Below are positions 1-7,869 of a DNA stretch of 26,224 bases, one piece after another (position 1 is the stretch's first letter; each line of letters opens with the position of its first letter). Origin of the DNA: a virus. Both the position numbers and the translations under genes were made by a program. The stretch lies in the IMG/VR virus record IMGVR_UViG_3300025886_000135, positions 1-26,224 of that record; one strand, 5' to 3'. The notes under the pieces are model-generated. The model searched no databases. It was given only the letters and a program-made list of their open reading frames with translations, and was not told the DNA's origin.

Positions 1-390
1 GTCTCGTTTTGATGTTCCGTAAAGGTATCCCTTCTTTTCAAACGGAACACTCAATATACTGTCTTGATCATAAAGGCGACCCAGCTTAATCAAATCACGT
101 TCAAGCTGACCACCATCATCGCCGTCGATCTTGTAGTTTGCGACGAAAAAGGATTCTTCTCCAACTTCCTTTTGAGTCTCGCTACCATAGTTTTCAAGAT
201 AACTACCCTTCACCTTAATGACCGAGTAGCCAGCATTCATTAAATACGCGAGAACCTTTTTGTTATTTGCCTTATTCTCTGCCTTGGTTTTGTCACCCCG
301 AAAGGCAGTGACCGCACCAACAGCATGGTTCTTCGTTTTTTGATAAATTCTATTAAGACTAGCTTCGGTGAGATTTTCTACCGAATTCAT
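1..390 (-). CDS. Unknown phage protein (C-terminus cut off by the window edge)
   Basis: An open frame starts at ATG 390-388 and runs without a stop for 130 codons to the left edge, so the C-terminus is missing. The start is supported by AGGAG about 7 bases upstream. It begins MNSVENLTEASLNRIYQK and contains AFRGDKTKAENKANN, GYSVIKVKGSYLE and a GEESFFV stretch, a pattern I associate with uncharacterised small phage proteins, but I cannot name the family. It lies 9 bases downstream of regA on the same strand. In T4 the gene after regA is gene 43 (DNA polymerase); this protein is not a polymerase N-terminus, so the order differs here or gene 43 lies further left. No membrane segment or signal peptide is visible. 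Confidence is high for a real gene; function is unknown. Confidence 0.8.
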   Translation of the reverse strand, partial: MNSVENLTEASLNRIYQKTKNHAVGAVTAFRGDKTKAENKANNKKVLAYLMNAGYSVIKVKGSYLENYGSETQKEVGEESFFVANYKIDGDDGGQLERDLIKLGRLYDQDSILSVPFEKKGYLYGTSKRD

Positions 391-399
391 ATAAATCTC

Positions 400-840
400 C
401 TATTGAGTTTTATTTCCGATATTGTATTTAGCAATTAAATCCCAATCGTTCTTGTCTTTATGAGTAATTATCTTTATCTGACCCAGAGGAACCAAAGGTT
501 CGGCACTCTTATTTACGTCAACTAAACTCAATAACCCCCACTCAGCCAAGAGATTCACGATGGTATTTCTGCGACCAAGATCATTCTCATTAAAATTAGA
601 CGCTTTTCCGTCTAGAGCAAAAAGCTCTTTGAAATGTACAATGTAATACTTGCCGCGTTTATGTAGTATATGACAGGATTGGAATAAAGCCTTTTCTTTA
701 CGACTAGCAATGCCAATACGAGTGAGTGTTTCTCGAATCTTCAGAAAATCTTCATCATCTGCTAATTCAACTTCTGCCAATGAATCTAAGTCAACTGGAA
801 CAGACTTATCATTGTCTCTGCCTCTTTGATCGCTTTCCAT
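400..840 (-). CDS. regA: RegA translational repressor of early mRNAs
   Basis: T4 RegA binds the initiation regions of early phage mRNAs, including those of the clamp and clamp-loader genes, and blocks their translation. Residues 31-72 (DFLKIRETLTRIGIA, then QSCHILHKRGKYYIVHFKE) closely follow T4 RegA, and the product ends in KYNIGN much as the T4 protein ends in KYTIGN. The protein carries about 22 extra acidic residues before the conserved core. The frame could open at a GTG at 852, but ATG 840-838 is preferred because GAGGTGG lies about 9 bases upstream and overlaps that GTG. The start lies inside the end of gene 62, so translation is probably coupled. It is the last gene of the 45-44-62-regA block, as in T4. 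Autoregulation is expected by homology and not shown here. Confidence 0.93.
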   Translation of the reverse strand: MESDQRGRDNDKSVPVDLDSLAEVELADDEDFLKIRETLTRIGIASRKEKALFQSCHILHKRGKYYIVHFKELFALDGKASNFNENDLGRRNTIVNLLAEWGLLSLVDVNKSAEPLVPLGQIKIITHKDKNDWDLIAKYNIGNKTQ

Positions 841-1222
841 TTTGAAGACCACCTCGTTTCAATCGTTTATGAATAAGAGATAGCTGGTCGCCCGTCAACA
901 CTTTGGCAATTTCATGAGCCTTTCTAAAGTTACAAGAATAATACTCTTTGATCGCATCAATGTCTTCATTTTTTTCAGGCTTCAACCATCTCGAAAACCG
1001 CTTCTTCTTTCTAATAGTATTTAGCAGATAGTCATTCTGCAAACGGCTGTCGAGGTGTCCCCGAAGGTTAACTTCATTTGCATGAAGCACTGTATCCTGA
1101 AAATATGACAAACTACGATTTACTACAAAGGGTACATACTCATTTTCTGTTAGGGGATCTTCATCCATTAAATTCTTCTTGCTAATGTTAATAGCAGTCA
1201 GAAAATCTCCCAGTTTAGCCAT
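809..1222 (-). CDS. 62: Clamp-loader small subunit (gp62-like)
   Basis: gp62 forms a 1:4 complex with gp44 that opens the sliding clamp and loads it onto primer-template DNA. The 137-residue protein has the core seen in short marine T4-like gp62 proteins: YVPFVVNRSLSYFQDTVLHA (about residues 29-48), HLDSRLQNDYLLN, a KKKRFSRWLKP patch and a terminal basic tail. It is shorter than T4 gp62 (187 residues), as expected for the marine branch, and sequence similarity to T4 itself is weak. It overlaps the preceding 70-codon gene as TAATG and overlaps regA at its own end, which indicates translational coupling through the block. Identity rests on the core motif together with position between 44 and regA. 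Confidence 0.88.
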   Translation of the reverse strand: MAKLGDFLTAINISKKNLMDEDPLTENEYVPFVVNRSLSYFQDTVLHANEVNLRGHLDSRLQNDYLLNTIRKKKRFSRWLKPEKNEDIDAIKEYYSCNFRKAHEIAKVLTGDQLSLIHKRLKRGGLQNGKRSKRQRQ

Positions 1223-1434
1223 TAGTCATCATCCTCTTCTTTAGTAAAAAGCATTCCACTCTCGGCTGAATATCCAGATTCAAGATACTTAGCAAATCGA
1301 GCCGAGGCTTCTAGTGTTAGAAAGGGCCCGAAGACCTTTGCACTCGGCTCCAAGTCAAACTCTACGCTTTCAAAGTCAACGATATAGAATCCACTGTCTC
1401 TACTAACAGTGGAAAGATTTGTCGAAATGTCCAT
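1222..1434 (-). CDS. Small acidic protein inserted between clamp-loader genes 44 and 62
   Basis: This 70-codon gene is joined to both neighbours by TAATG stop-start overlaps, so it is almost certainly translated with the clamp-loader subunits. In T4, genes 44 and 62 are adjacent with nothing between them. The protein has a likely short alpha/beta core (SGFYIVDFESVEFD, then KVFGPFLTLEASARFAKYLE) and an acidic tail (KEEDDD). No catalytic motif, membrane segment or metal site is visible. Its stoichiometric co-translation with gp44 and gp62 suggests a replication accessory role, but that is inference from context. I do not recognise the family. Confidence 0.82.
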   Translation of the reverse strand: MDISTNLSTVSRDSGFYIVDFESVEFDLEPSAKVFGPFLTLEASARFAKYLESGYSAESGMLFTKEEDDD

Positions 1435-2384
1435 TACTTGTACTCCAATTCTTTCATTAGTTCAGTTAAACATGCTACCAAATTTATTTCTGCATCAGCC
1501 ACAAAAGCTGCTTTATACTGATAATCCCCAATCAGAAGAACTGCCTGCGGAATGCTCTGCGGCTTAACATGCCCATACAATCCATCATAAACCAAACGAT
1601 AAATTCGTGATGGGTCATTATCGAGATTATCAACCACCCAACTACGCATGTTCTTAAAGTTTTTATCCTTCAAAGACTGCATGAGCTGTTTGATCGACTG
1701 CTCCGTGATAGTCGTGAGAATACCCGCATCAATCTCACCAGACACAGAGTATCGCTGCAACTCATTGATCACTCGGCGAAAATCAGGAAAGTGTTTAGTA
1801 ATCAGTTCAACCAGAACCTTTTCATTATACTTGACTGATTCCTTACCGAGAATCTCAATCACTCGCTTGAGCAAACTCATTGCGAGCTTCGGGCGATCCT
1901 TCTTGGAAAAGCGAAAATCAATAACACTACACCGACTATGAATCGGTTCAATGATACGATTTTTGAAATTACAAGTAAAGATAAATCCACAGTTCTTAGA
2001 GAACTCTTCAATAAACCCACGAAGTGCAGGTTGTGTCGATTGTGGATTAAGATAGTCAGCCTCATCGAGAATGACAATCTTCCGCTTGCCAGTGGAAGTG
2101 ATGGAAACACCGGACGCAAAGCTCCTTACATCATTGCGAAGCGTGTCGATGTTTCCGCTTTCACTTCCATTAATGATGATATAATCCACACCCAACTCCT
2201 CACAGAGAGCGCGGGCAACAGTAGTCTTGCCTGTACCTGCGGTCCCTGAAAGAAGAAGGTTCGGAATATCACCATTAGAAACGAACTCAAGGAATGTATC
2301 CTTCAGACCTCTCGGTAGAATACAATCCTCAATAGTTCGGGGTCGATACTTTTGACACCAAATAAAATCATCACGAAGTTCCAT
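1434..2384 (-). CDS. 44: Clamp-loader ATPase large subunit (gp44-like)
   Basis: gp44 is the AAA+ ATPase of the T4 clamp loader; with gp62 it loads the gp45 clamp at primer-template junctions. The 316-residue protein opens with WCQKYRPRTIEDCILP, the usual start of replication-factor-C type ATPases. It carries Walker A GTAGTGKT (residues 47-54), Walker B ILDEAD (105-110) and the arginine-finger SRC motif (150-152), followed by the helical lid and collar region. Length fits T4 gp44 (319 residues). The ATG at 2384 has AGAGGA about 11 bases upstream. It follows the clamp gene by a short 29-base gap and overlaps the downstream 70-codon gene by TAATG. All key catalytic residues are present. Confidence 0.96.
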   Translation of the reverse strand: MELRDDFIWCQKYRPRTIEDCILPRGLKDTFLEFVSNGDIPNLLLSGTAGTGKTTVARALCEELGVDYIIINGSESGNIDTLRNDVRSFASGVSITSTGKRKIVILDEADYLNPQSTQPALRGFIEEFSKNCGFIFTCNFKNRIIEPIHSRCSVIDFRFSKKDRPKLAMSLLKRVIEILGKESVKYNEKVLVELITKHFPDFRRVINELQRYSVSGEIDAGILTTITEQSIKQLMQSLKDKNFKNMRSWVVDNLDNDPSRIYRLVYDGLYGHVKPQSIPQAVLLIGDYQYKAAFVADAEINLVACLTELMKELEYK

Positions 2385-2413
2385 AATATAATTATTCCTC
2401 TTTTATATTTTAT

Positions 2414-3091
2414 CTAGCCAGTGGTAACTGTAGAATACGCAGATTCACTAGAGATCCAGTATTCCAATTGAATATCCCTATGAGTAAATTGACCGATTCC
2501 TTGACCAGAAATCTTGACATCATAATCCCCCGGAAACAGCTTCAGATTATCCACAATAAAGGTGGCACAGAAATCTTCATCAAATTCAATATTGTCTGCC
2601 TTGAGGTCGATATCAAAACTATTTGAAGATCCTTTCGTCTTATCCGAAACATTAGCAACAAATGGATTAGTCTGAATACTCACATGAGGGAGATTCAAAA
2701 CACCTGCTGCCTTCCTAATTGACTTGAGGTTCTCATGAGTCAAAATAAACTCAAGATCCGCACTCGGCAAAGTAATATTATTCTGGGGAGCGGTTTGGAT
2801 CAGAGTGGGATCAGTATAACCATACCGAATCTTCTGCTTGCCAGAACTCACGTCCACATAATCATTATCAAATTCAAATGCAGGATCTTCCAAAAGACTA
2901 ATAGCACTAAGAAACTGGCTCAGTTCATAAATACCAAAATCCTTTGGGAAGGCTTCGTCTACAGTAGCCTTAGCCAGAATGTTTTTGCCAGCAGAGATTG
3001 TAAAAATATCCGACCCCGGATTAATTACAATAGATCCCTGAATTGACGAAAAGTTATTAAGAATAGAAAGTGTATCTTCACTGATCTTCAT
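2414..3091 (-). CDS. 45: DNA polymerase sliding clamp (gp45-like)
   Basis: gp45 is the trimeric ring that tethers the phage DNA polymerase and, in T4, also activates late transcription by contacting gp33 and gp55. The 225-residue product (MKISEDTLSILNNFSSIQ...) matches the length and N-terminal pattern of T4 gp45 (228 residues, MKLSKDTTALLKNFATI) and has the alternating beta pattern of a clamp. The frame can open upstream at 3118, but ATG 3091 is preferred because it gives the gp45-type N-terminus and has GGAG 9 bases upstream. It overlaps the end of the DUF3310 gene by 14 bases. The late promoters in this window imply that the clamp also serves late transcription here; that is inference from T4. 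Confidence 0.93.
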   Translation of the reverse strand: MKISEDTLSILNNFSSIQGSIVINPGSDIFTISAGKNILAKATVDEAFPKDFGIYELSQFLSAISLLEDPAFEFDNDYVDVSSGKQKIRYGYTDPTLIQTAPQNNITLPSADLEFILTHENLKSIRKAAGVLNLPHVSIQTNPFVANVSDKTKGSSNSFDIDLKADNIEFDEDFCATFIVDNLKLFPGDYDVKISGQGIGQFTHRDIQLEYWISSESAYSTVTTG

Positions 3092-3371
3092 TATCATTTT
3101 CTCCATCATTAAGTTCACTAAAATGCATCAACAATAAAGTATAATGCATTGCCTTCAATAAGTCGAGTTTGTTCTTACCCTTCTTCCTTCCATAACGAGC
3201 AATGTACTTCATAGCATTCCCTTGACAGAAATGCTCCGCAACACCGATTGAATTTAACAAATCTTGAATTTGAGTACCATTGTCATCAGCCCCAACATAA
3301 TGTTGGTTATATGTTTTTTCAATGTACTCTTCCACTTTTTTCAAATTATCTAATTCATTATATTTCCACAT
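3078..3371 (-). CDS. DUF3310 family protein
   Basis: This 97-residue protein has the DUF3310 signature: a Q-H-Y element near the N-terminus (YNQHYVGADD), a QIQDLLNSIGVAEHFCQGN stretch, then GNAMKYIARYGRKKGKNK and a closing DLLKAMHYTLLL helix. DUF3310 proteins are small and common in phages; some are annotated as nucleotide kinases, but the biochemical role is not established. The gene starts one base after the upstream glycosyltransferase stop codon and overlaps the start of gene 45, so it belongs to the replication operon. Only a weak GAAG ribosome site is visible, which suggests translational coupling. Family assignment is confident; function is not. Confidence 0.88.
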   Translation of the reverse strand: MWKYNELDNLKKVEEYIEKTYNQHYVGADDNGTQIQDLLNSIGVAEHFCQGNAMKYIARYGRKKGKNKLDLLKAMHYTLLLMHFSELNDGENDNEDQ

Positions 3372-3372
3372 A

Positions 3373-4410
3373 TCACTTCTTAGCTTTCTTTTCCTTTCGT
3401 TTCTTTCGTCGTTCTTCAGCCTCGGATCGCCTACGCTCGGCCCGAGTCTTTAATTGATCTTGATTCATCTTGGGGAATGGAATTGGCTCTTGCGGAGGCT
3501 GAATCTTTGGTGGCTGAATTGCTAAAGGTTTACCAGATCCAGCCATCTTCGCAACAGGCTTATCTACGACACCACCATGCGATGCGTTAGGAAGTTGTGC
3601 GATTGCAGGAAGGTTTCCAGCAAAGACATAAGAACCGATATGCTGTAGTTGCATCCACGGACACATCCAAACCTTGAAGCCAATCTTTCGCGACCACTGA
3701 CAGAACATATAGTCTTCTGAAAGATACCGCCTAGACTGAGGATCAATGATTGTATCGAAGAATGCTGTGATCTCACGCGACCCATCGAAGTGTTCCGAAC
3801 GATTGTGGTCAGGAAGATAACTAGCAATTTCTTTATACTCTTCAGCATACTTTTCAAATACCTTACGCTGAATACACATAAACCCAGTGCCACCTTCAAG
3901 CACCTCTACAGGTTCTCCGATAGCCATCTTTTGTGCGCCACCAACGGGATTGAAAACAAAGTCTCCAACATACTGCTCAAGTGAAGCAGGATTGCCATCT
4001 GGCGGGATGCCATATTCAACAGCGGCAGCAATGCGTTCCCATGCAATACACTTCTTAGGATACGGACCACAGACAATATCCTTATCGGAATCCTCATCTG
4101 CAAGTGCTACCATCGCGAGAACGTCATGAGGATTAAACCCGATGTCACTATCCAAGAATACCAAATGACTAAATCCAGATCGCATAAACTCATCGCAAAT
4201 ATAATTCCTTGCTCTAGTGATTAAGCTCTCGTTAAACAAATAAAAGAACCGAAGTTCAATTCCCATACTGGCACACATCGCAGCAAGATCGTTTGTTGCC
4301 TTAGTGTACATACCATGACACTGACCACCATACATTGGAGTGCCGATGAAAATCTTTTTCTTTCTCATCTCCTCCATAGATACTTCTAATTTCAATTCAA
4401 TTCTCCTCAT
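3373..4410 (-). CDS. GT-A-like glycosyltransferase with basic C-terminal tail
   Basis: The protein resembles GT-A-fold glycosyltransferases. It has an N-terminal strand KKIFIGTPMYGG (residues 18-29), an RARNYICDEF helix (66-75) and FLDSDIGF (85-92) carrying the metal- and nucleotide-sugar-binding DxD motif. Further on are EDYMFCQWSRKIGFKVW and a histidine (LQHIG), typical of the acceptor half. The last 60 or so residues are proline-rich and then very basic (RRRSEAEERRKKRKEKKAKK), possibly for DNA binding. The target could be hydroxymethylated DNA or a surface glycan; nothing here decides. The start is uncertain: ATG 4410 has no ribosome site, while AGGAG (4407-4403) sits 7 bases before TTG 4395. 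ATG 4377 or 4368 are other options. Confidence 0.85.
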   Translation of the reverse strand: MRRIELKLEVSMEEMRKKKIFIGTPMYGGQCHGMYTKATNDLAAMCASMGIELRFFYLFNESLITRARNYICDEFMRSGFSHLVFLDSDIGFNPHDVLAMVALADEDSDKDIVCGPYPKKCIAWERIAAAVEYGIPPDGNPASLEQYVGDFVFNPVGGAQKMAIGEPVEVLEGGTGFMCIQRKVFEKYAEEYKEIASYLPDHNRSEHFDGSREITAFFDTIIDPQSRRYLSEDYMFCQWSRKIGFKVWMCPWMQLQHIGSYVFAGNLPAIAQLPNASHGGVVDKPVAKMAGSGKPLAIQPPKIQPPQEPIPFPKMNQDQLKTRAERRRSEAEERRKKRKEKKAKK

Positions 4411-4473
4411 TAAATATAATAATATAATTATATTTGGTTCTTATCAACCCCTTACGGGAACACATTCATATAA

Positions 4474-4502
4474 TATATATGACCGATTTTTATCATCGTC
4501 AA
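4474..4502 (-). promoter_or_regulatory. Predicted sigma70-type promoter upstream of the glycosyltransferase/clamp operon
   Basis: On the minus strand TTGACG (4502-4497) is followed after exactly 17 bases by TATATA (4479-4474). It lies at the very end of the dUTPase gene and about 65 bases before the glycosyltransferase start, in a 97-base AT-rich gap. The gap also holds a small CCC/GGG hairpin near 4449-4459. The match is good but the surroundings are AT-rich, so a chance match is possible. Confidence 0.4.
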
Positions 4503-4507
4503 AAATA

Positions 4508-5011
4508 TTATCCAGTAGATCCAAATCCACCGCTACGATCAGTCGTGCGGGCGGGTTTTTTGGAGGTTTCTATGATTCGATACATTTGATGAGCAACCAA
4601 TTCACCCTGTGCAATACGCATGTGGTTTGTGATGGTCTGATGTTCACCGGACAAATTTATTACAGCAATAAAAATCTCTTCCTTATAATCATCATCTATA
4701 ATGCCTTCTTGGTTAGCCAGAGCCAAGCCCCTTTTGAAAGCCAGTCCAGATCGGGGGTGAATTCTGAGAGAATGGTTTTGGGGAATGTCGGCAATCAGCC
4801 CAGTAGGAATTAACATCCTTCCCAATGGAGCAATAATCACCTTGCCGTCTTTTACTATATTATGTTTAAAGAGACAATCATTGGCTTTTAATTCTTGACC
4901 CTCAATTAAATAAGATTCAAAATCAAAACATGCTGATCCAGCCGTTGCCATCTTTGGCATTGAAACATCATCATACATTTTATAAACTTCAAGCTGACCA
5001 TATCCTCGCAT
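4508..5011 (-). CDS. dut: dUTP diphosphatase (trimeric dUTPase)
   Basis: The enzyme hydrolyses dUTP to dUMP and pyrophosphate, keeping uracil out of phage DNA and feeding dTMP synthesis. All five dUTPase motifs are visible in the 167-residue product: I ATAGSACFDF (22-31), II PRSGL (86-90), III GIIDDDYKEE (103-112) with the catalytic aspartate region, IV RIAQGELV (132-139) and V RSGGFGSTG (159-167). The C-terminal motif V, which closes over the active site, is complete. The stop-start overlap with the gene at 5011-5295 (TAATG) indicates coupled translation. T4 itself uses the all-alpha gp56 instead, so a trimeric beta dUTPase is a marine T4-like trait. Confidence 0.96.
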   Translation of the reverse strand: MRGYGQLEVYKMYDDVSMPKMATAGSACFDFESYLIEGQELKANDCLFKHNIVKDGKVIIAPLGRMLIPTGLIADIPQNHSLRIHPRSGLAFKRGLALANQEGIIDDDYKEEIFIAVINLSGEHQTITNHMRIAQGELVAHQMYRIIETSKKPARTTDRSGGFGSTG

Positions 5012-5295
5012 TAAAACAGCTCCTCATCATCTTGTAACTTCTCCCACGCTTTAGTCCAAAGAGTTTCTCCGGCTTCTCTCATGTGAGCAGGAAGGCATCT
5101 CTTATCATACGCCTGCCGCTGATCAATAATAGCATCAAACTTTTCATGCACAATATATTGTGCGCGTGATGGGCTGCATCGGATGTGCCGCGCTGATGCG
5201 AGAAAAATGGTTGATGGTCTTTTGTATACAAGAGACTCCAAAATGGTAGCATCTTCTTTATGACTCACAATCCCTCCGCAAATATCACAATTCAT
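5011..5295 (-). CDS. Unknown small protein with N-terminal CxxC
   Basis: This 94-residue protein starts MNCDICGGI, giving a CxxC pair at residues 3 and 6 and two more cysteines further on (RCS and KRCLP), which could bind one zinc ion. The middle is predicted helical (SRAQYIVHEKFDAIIDQRQ). GAGGT about 9 bases before ATG 5295 supports the start. It overlaps dut by TAATG and follows a small membrane protein gene. I do not recognise a family; co-translation with dut suggests nucleotide or DNA metabolism, as inference only. Confidence 0.78.
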   Translation of the reverse strand: MNCDICGGIVSHKEDATILESLVYKRPSTIFLASARHIRCSPSRAQYIVHEKFDAIIDQRQAYDKRCLPAHMREAGETLWTKAWEKLQDDEELF

Positions 5296-5296
5296 T

Positions 5297-5482
5297 TTAA
5301 TTGAACCTCTTTACAAAATCAAGAACAAAACCAATATTGGCAATTGCATATGCACCAAAGGTGATTGCCATTCCCATCTCACCTTGTCTTATATAAGCAA
5401 TCGTCTGAAACCCATACAGAACCCCCGTAATGATCAACGGAGCAGGAGTATCTGTCAAGAATCTAACCACGGAATCAACCAT
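5297..5482 (-). CDS. Small membrane protein
   Basis: The 61-residue product has two hydrophobic stretches, one around APLIITGVLYGFQTIAYI and one around MAITFGAYAIANIGFVLDFV, so it is probably a two-pass inner-membrane protein. The frame could open at GTG 5491, but ATG 5482 is preferred because AGAGG lies 8 bases upstream. It overlaps the end of the preceding gene by 8 bases. No family is recognised and no specific role can be claimed. Confidence 0.72.
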   Translation of the reverse strand: MVDSVVRFLTDTPAPLIITGVLYGFQTIAYIRQGEMGMAITFGAYAIANIGFVLDFVKRFN

Positions 5483-5858
5483 CAACAACACCTCTTCGTC
5501 TTCGGAGTCTCATGAATTTTACAAGTGCTTGCCCGATAGGACCATTCATTTGTGGAGTCGGATATCGGATGTGTTGAAACCGATTGCCTGTTATGCCTCG
5601 CCTAGATGCCTCTTGCAATTTGAAGAAGTCTGAAACATCATCAAACGAAAACGTGATAGTCGAATCGTCTGATCGTGAAATCTGAAAGATCGGCTCGCGA
5701 GCTTCGTTAGTTTTCCATCCAGCCGAACATGTTCCGCGCTCGAATGCAATAGGGCACAGTTCTTGAAGCGCGAGCGAGTGTTCTAGTTGACCATACAAAT
5801 CATTGGCTCGCTCGCGCTTCTCAAACAGATCACTAAGAGTATCTTCAATATTCTTCAT
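5475..5858 (-). CDS. Unknown phage protein, 127 residues
   Basis: A soluble-looking protein with a charged helical N-terminus (MKNIEDTLSDLFEKRERAND), two cysteines in ELCPIAFERGTCSAGW, a beta-rich centre (EPIFQISRSDDSTITFSFDD) and a very basic end (KFMRLRRRRG). AGAGGA lies 11 bases before ATG 5858. It sits directly downstream of phoH and overlaps the small membrane protein gene, so it is part of the same minus-strand operon. No family or catalytic motif is recognised. Confidence 0.78.
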   Translation of the reverse strand: MKNIEDTLSDLFEKRERANDLYGQLEHSLALQELCPIAFERGTCSAGWKTNEAREPIFQISRSDDSTITFSFDDVSDFFKLQEASRRGITGNRFQHIRYPTPQMNGPIGQALVKFMRLRRRRGVVDG

Positions 5859-5874
5859 AACAAAATTATTCCTC

Positions 5875-6612
5875 TTAACCGAACATTGCGTACAGACTCA
5901 AAACTTCTGTAACTACAGGATGTCGCTCAATCTCAGACTTTGAGAATTCAACAGTTCCTATCATTTTACTATTCTTTTTTGCGAGCCTATCAGTGAACTT
6001 CTTTAGTCCATTATCCTGATAGCCGCGATCATGCTGGTCTAAATCTCCTGTAACTATAAGTTTACTATTATCCCCGATGCGAGTCAACAACATTTTCATT
6101 TGGTTATCAGTTGCATTCTGCATCTCGTCGGCAATGATTATAGAGTGTTTGAATGTTCGCCCGCGCATGTATGCAAGCGGAGCGATTTCTATTATGTTCT
6201 CTTTAATCATATAACTCAATTCACCCGAAGAGTAATACTCCTCAAAGACATCAAACATAGGTCTGGTCCACGGGCTCATCTTCTCGACCATTGTTCCCGG
6301 CAAAAATCCGTGCTGCTCATCAACACTTACTGCTGGGCGGGTAATAACAAGTTTTCTTACGCTTCCTTCCTTTAGACTACGAATTGCATGGAGCGTACTG
6401 AGTAGGGTCTTTCCTGTACCAGCCGGTCCTGTTGCAAATGTAATATGTTTATTTGGATTCTCCAAAAGACTTAACATGTATTGTTGTTTAAGATTGCGCG
6501 GTTTTATGATTACAGGTTTTTCTTGTTTCCGCGCAATTGCAGCACTCTCCTCTACTAGTTGTAGGTGTTGTTCCGCTTGCCGTACCTTGAGTCTTCTGTT
6601 TTTGCGTCCCAA
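5875..6612 (-). CDS. phoH: PhoH-like P-loop ATPase
   Basis: PhoH proteins are P-loop ATPases of the SF1 helicase fold, widespread in marine phages. Their cellular role remains unsettled, with links to phosphate starvation and RNA metabolism. The 245-residue protein has Walker A GPAGTGKT (62-69), the TRPAV and HGFLPG elements (91-106), Walker B with IIIADEMQN (158-166), and the GDLDQHD sensor region. The start is a TTG at 6612, preceded by GGGAGGA with a good spacing; no upstream ATG fits. It is the usual size for phage PhoH. The first 30 residues are basic. It follows the 2OG oxygenase gene after a 30-base gap. Confidence 0.95.
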   Translation of the reverse strand: MGRKNRRLKVRQAEQHLQLVEESAAIARKQEKPVIIKPRNLKQQYMLSLLENPNKHITFATGPAGTGKTLLSTLHAIRSLKEGSVRKLVITRPAVSVDEQHGFLPGTMVEKMSPWTRPMFDVFEEYYSSGELSYMIKENIIEIAPLAYMRGRTFKHSIIIADEMQNATDNQMKMLLTRIGDNSKLIVTGDLDQHDRGYQDNGLKKFTDRLAKKNSKMIGTVEFSKSEIERHPVVTEVLSLYAMFG

Positions 6613-6642
6613 ATAAATCCTCCCACAGCCTCACAAAACTAT

Positions 6643-7374
6643 TTAGCGATTTGAATATCTACTAGTCAGTCTCATTTGAATAGCATGTAGTCGATGATTT
6701 ATATCATCAAGGATCGTCGTATCGGTTGCGGTATTATCCAGAGATTGAGAAATGTCATTGAGTGATGAAATACAATCAGACATTTCAGTTAAAATATAAC
6801 GATCTTGAGGCGAAGACACTAAGCAATCAAGAAGCCCTAAAGAAACAAACCGATGACCTGAAGTAATAGTATTAACCCGATGAAGATATCCTGTAGGATA
6901 AAACAAAATTGTTCCGGCTGGTTCCTTAAATAAACTCACTCCATGCTCATGTTTAATTTCAAACTCACCGCCATCATATTCGCATGGATCATTTAAGAAT
7001 ATAGTAAAAGCAATATTAACTACAGTACCATGACCTGTACTTAAAAGGTCGAGATGCCAATCGTAATAATCATCTTGATCATATCGAGCTACTGTATTAA
7101 ATATTGGATTAAACTCACCGCATGTAACTTTTTCAGCAGTGGTCGCAGATAGATTATTTCCAGCATCGGAAGACCAAATAGTTTCTTTAATGAAAGCGCG
7201 ATCTATTACACTAACATGATGCGACCCCGGCCAGGTAGAATTATCAAATACAGTATTCTTCTGCCTACGAGCTTCCTCATCGCCATGAACACGTTTCCGT
7301 GGAATATCTTTAGCCATATTTAAAAGAATTTCTAATTGATTACGATTCAATGCATTTTCAATCTTCGTTATCAT
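6643..7374 (-). CDS. 2-oxoglutarate/Fe(II)-dependent dioxygenase (PKHD-type hydroxylase)
   Basis: The protein belongs to the prolyl-4-hydroxylase-like 2OG-Fe(II) family, which hydroxylates proteins or small molecules using O2 and 2-oxoglutarate. The metal site is complete: H107 and D109 in YDWHLD, H165 in YPTGYLHRVN, and R175 in GHRFVS to bind 2-oxoglutarate. The DGGEFEI strand typical of PKHD hydroxylases is at about 134-140. The last 60 residues form a helical extension. The start ATG 7374 has GGAGGG 5 bases upstream and lies 17 bases inside the end of the preceding metalloprotein gene. Such genes are frequent in marine T4-like phages; the substrate is unknown. Confidence 0.92.
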   Translation of the reverse strand: MITKIENALNRNQLEILLNMAKDIPRKRVHGDEEARRQKNTVFDNSTWPGSHHVSVIDRAFIKETIWSSDAGNNLSATTAEKVTCGEFNPIFNTVARYDQDDYYDWHLDLLSTGHGTVVNIAFTIFLNDPCEYDGGEFEIKHEHGVSLFKEPAGTILFYPTGYLHRVNTITSGHRFVSLGLLDCLVSSPQDRYILTEMSDCISSLNDISQSLDNTATDTTILDDINHRLHAIQMRLTSRYSNR

Positions 7375-7774
7375 CTAGACCCTCCGGGCTTTTGCCGTCT
7401 ATCAAATCGGACCAAAGCTGAGCATAAACTATACCAAACTCAGGACCGTGGTCGCCATATTTAAATGACTTGGCTTCTTCGACTTTTACATTCCCGCTCC
7501 ATGTGATTGCATGGGCAAGTTCATGAATAGCAATTACCATACACAAATCTCGACCATGTGGAGTAGTCATGTAAACTTCATCGAATGCAATTTCGATATA
7601 CTGAGTTTTCCCTTTTCCTTTGAGTTCTGTTGTTGCCCAACACCCTTCCATAGATTTCTTGGGCTTAAATGCAACTGTAATAGGAAAGGCGGGTATATGA
7701 CCAGACCATTCCGATTGTTTAATAAGCGTTCGGACTGCTTTCCGTCCGTTTATATTTTCTTTGCTTAGACTCAT
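7358..7774 (-). CDS. Small zincin-type metalloprotein (SprT-like fold possible)
   Basis: A 138-residue protein carrying the zinc-protease motif HELAH (84-88) in VIAIHELAHAITW, followed by GDHGPEF with a third candidate zinc ligand at H109. This layout (HExxH then H-GP-F about 20 residues later) resembles small SprT/WLM-like domains that act on DNA-bound proteins, but I cannot place it firmly. The start ATG 7774 has AGGA 5 bases upstream. It overlaps the 2OG oxygenase gene, so the two are translated together. It lies directly downstream of the tRNA-Pro gene. Confidence 0.85.
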   Translation of the reverse strand: MSLSKENINGRKAVRTLIKQSEWSGHIPAFPITVAFKPKKSMEGCWATTELKGKGKTQYIEIAFDEVYMTTPHGRDLCMVIAIHELAHAITWSGNVKVEEAKSFKYGDHGPEFGIVYAQLWSDLIDGKSPEGLDDNED

Positions 7775-7792
7775 TACTGTCCTTTTAATAAA

Positions 7793-7869
7793 TGGTCGGG
7801 GATGCAGGATTTGAACCTGCGGCTTTCTGCTCCCAAAGCAGACACTCTACCAGACTGAGCTAATCCCCG
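7793..7869 (-). tRNA. tRNA-Pro (UGG)
   Basis: The minus strand folds into a full cloverleaf. Acceptor CGGGGAT pairs with ATCCCCG, the anticodon loop TTTGGGA gives UGG, and the T arm is GCAGG-TTCAAAT-CCTGC. The discriminator is A and the CCA end is encoded. It abuts the tRNA-Leu gene with no base between them. Confidence 0.95.
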
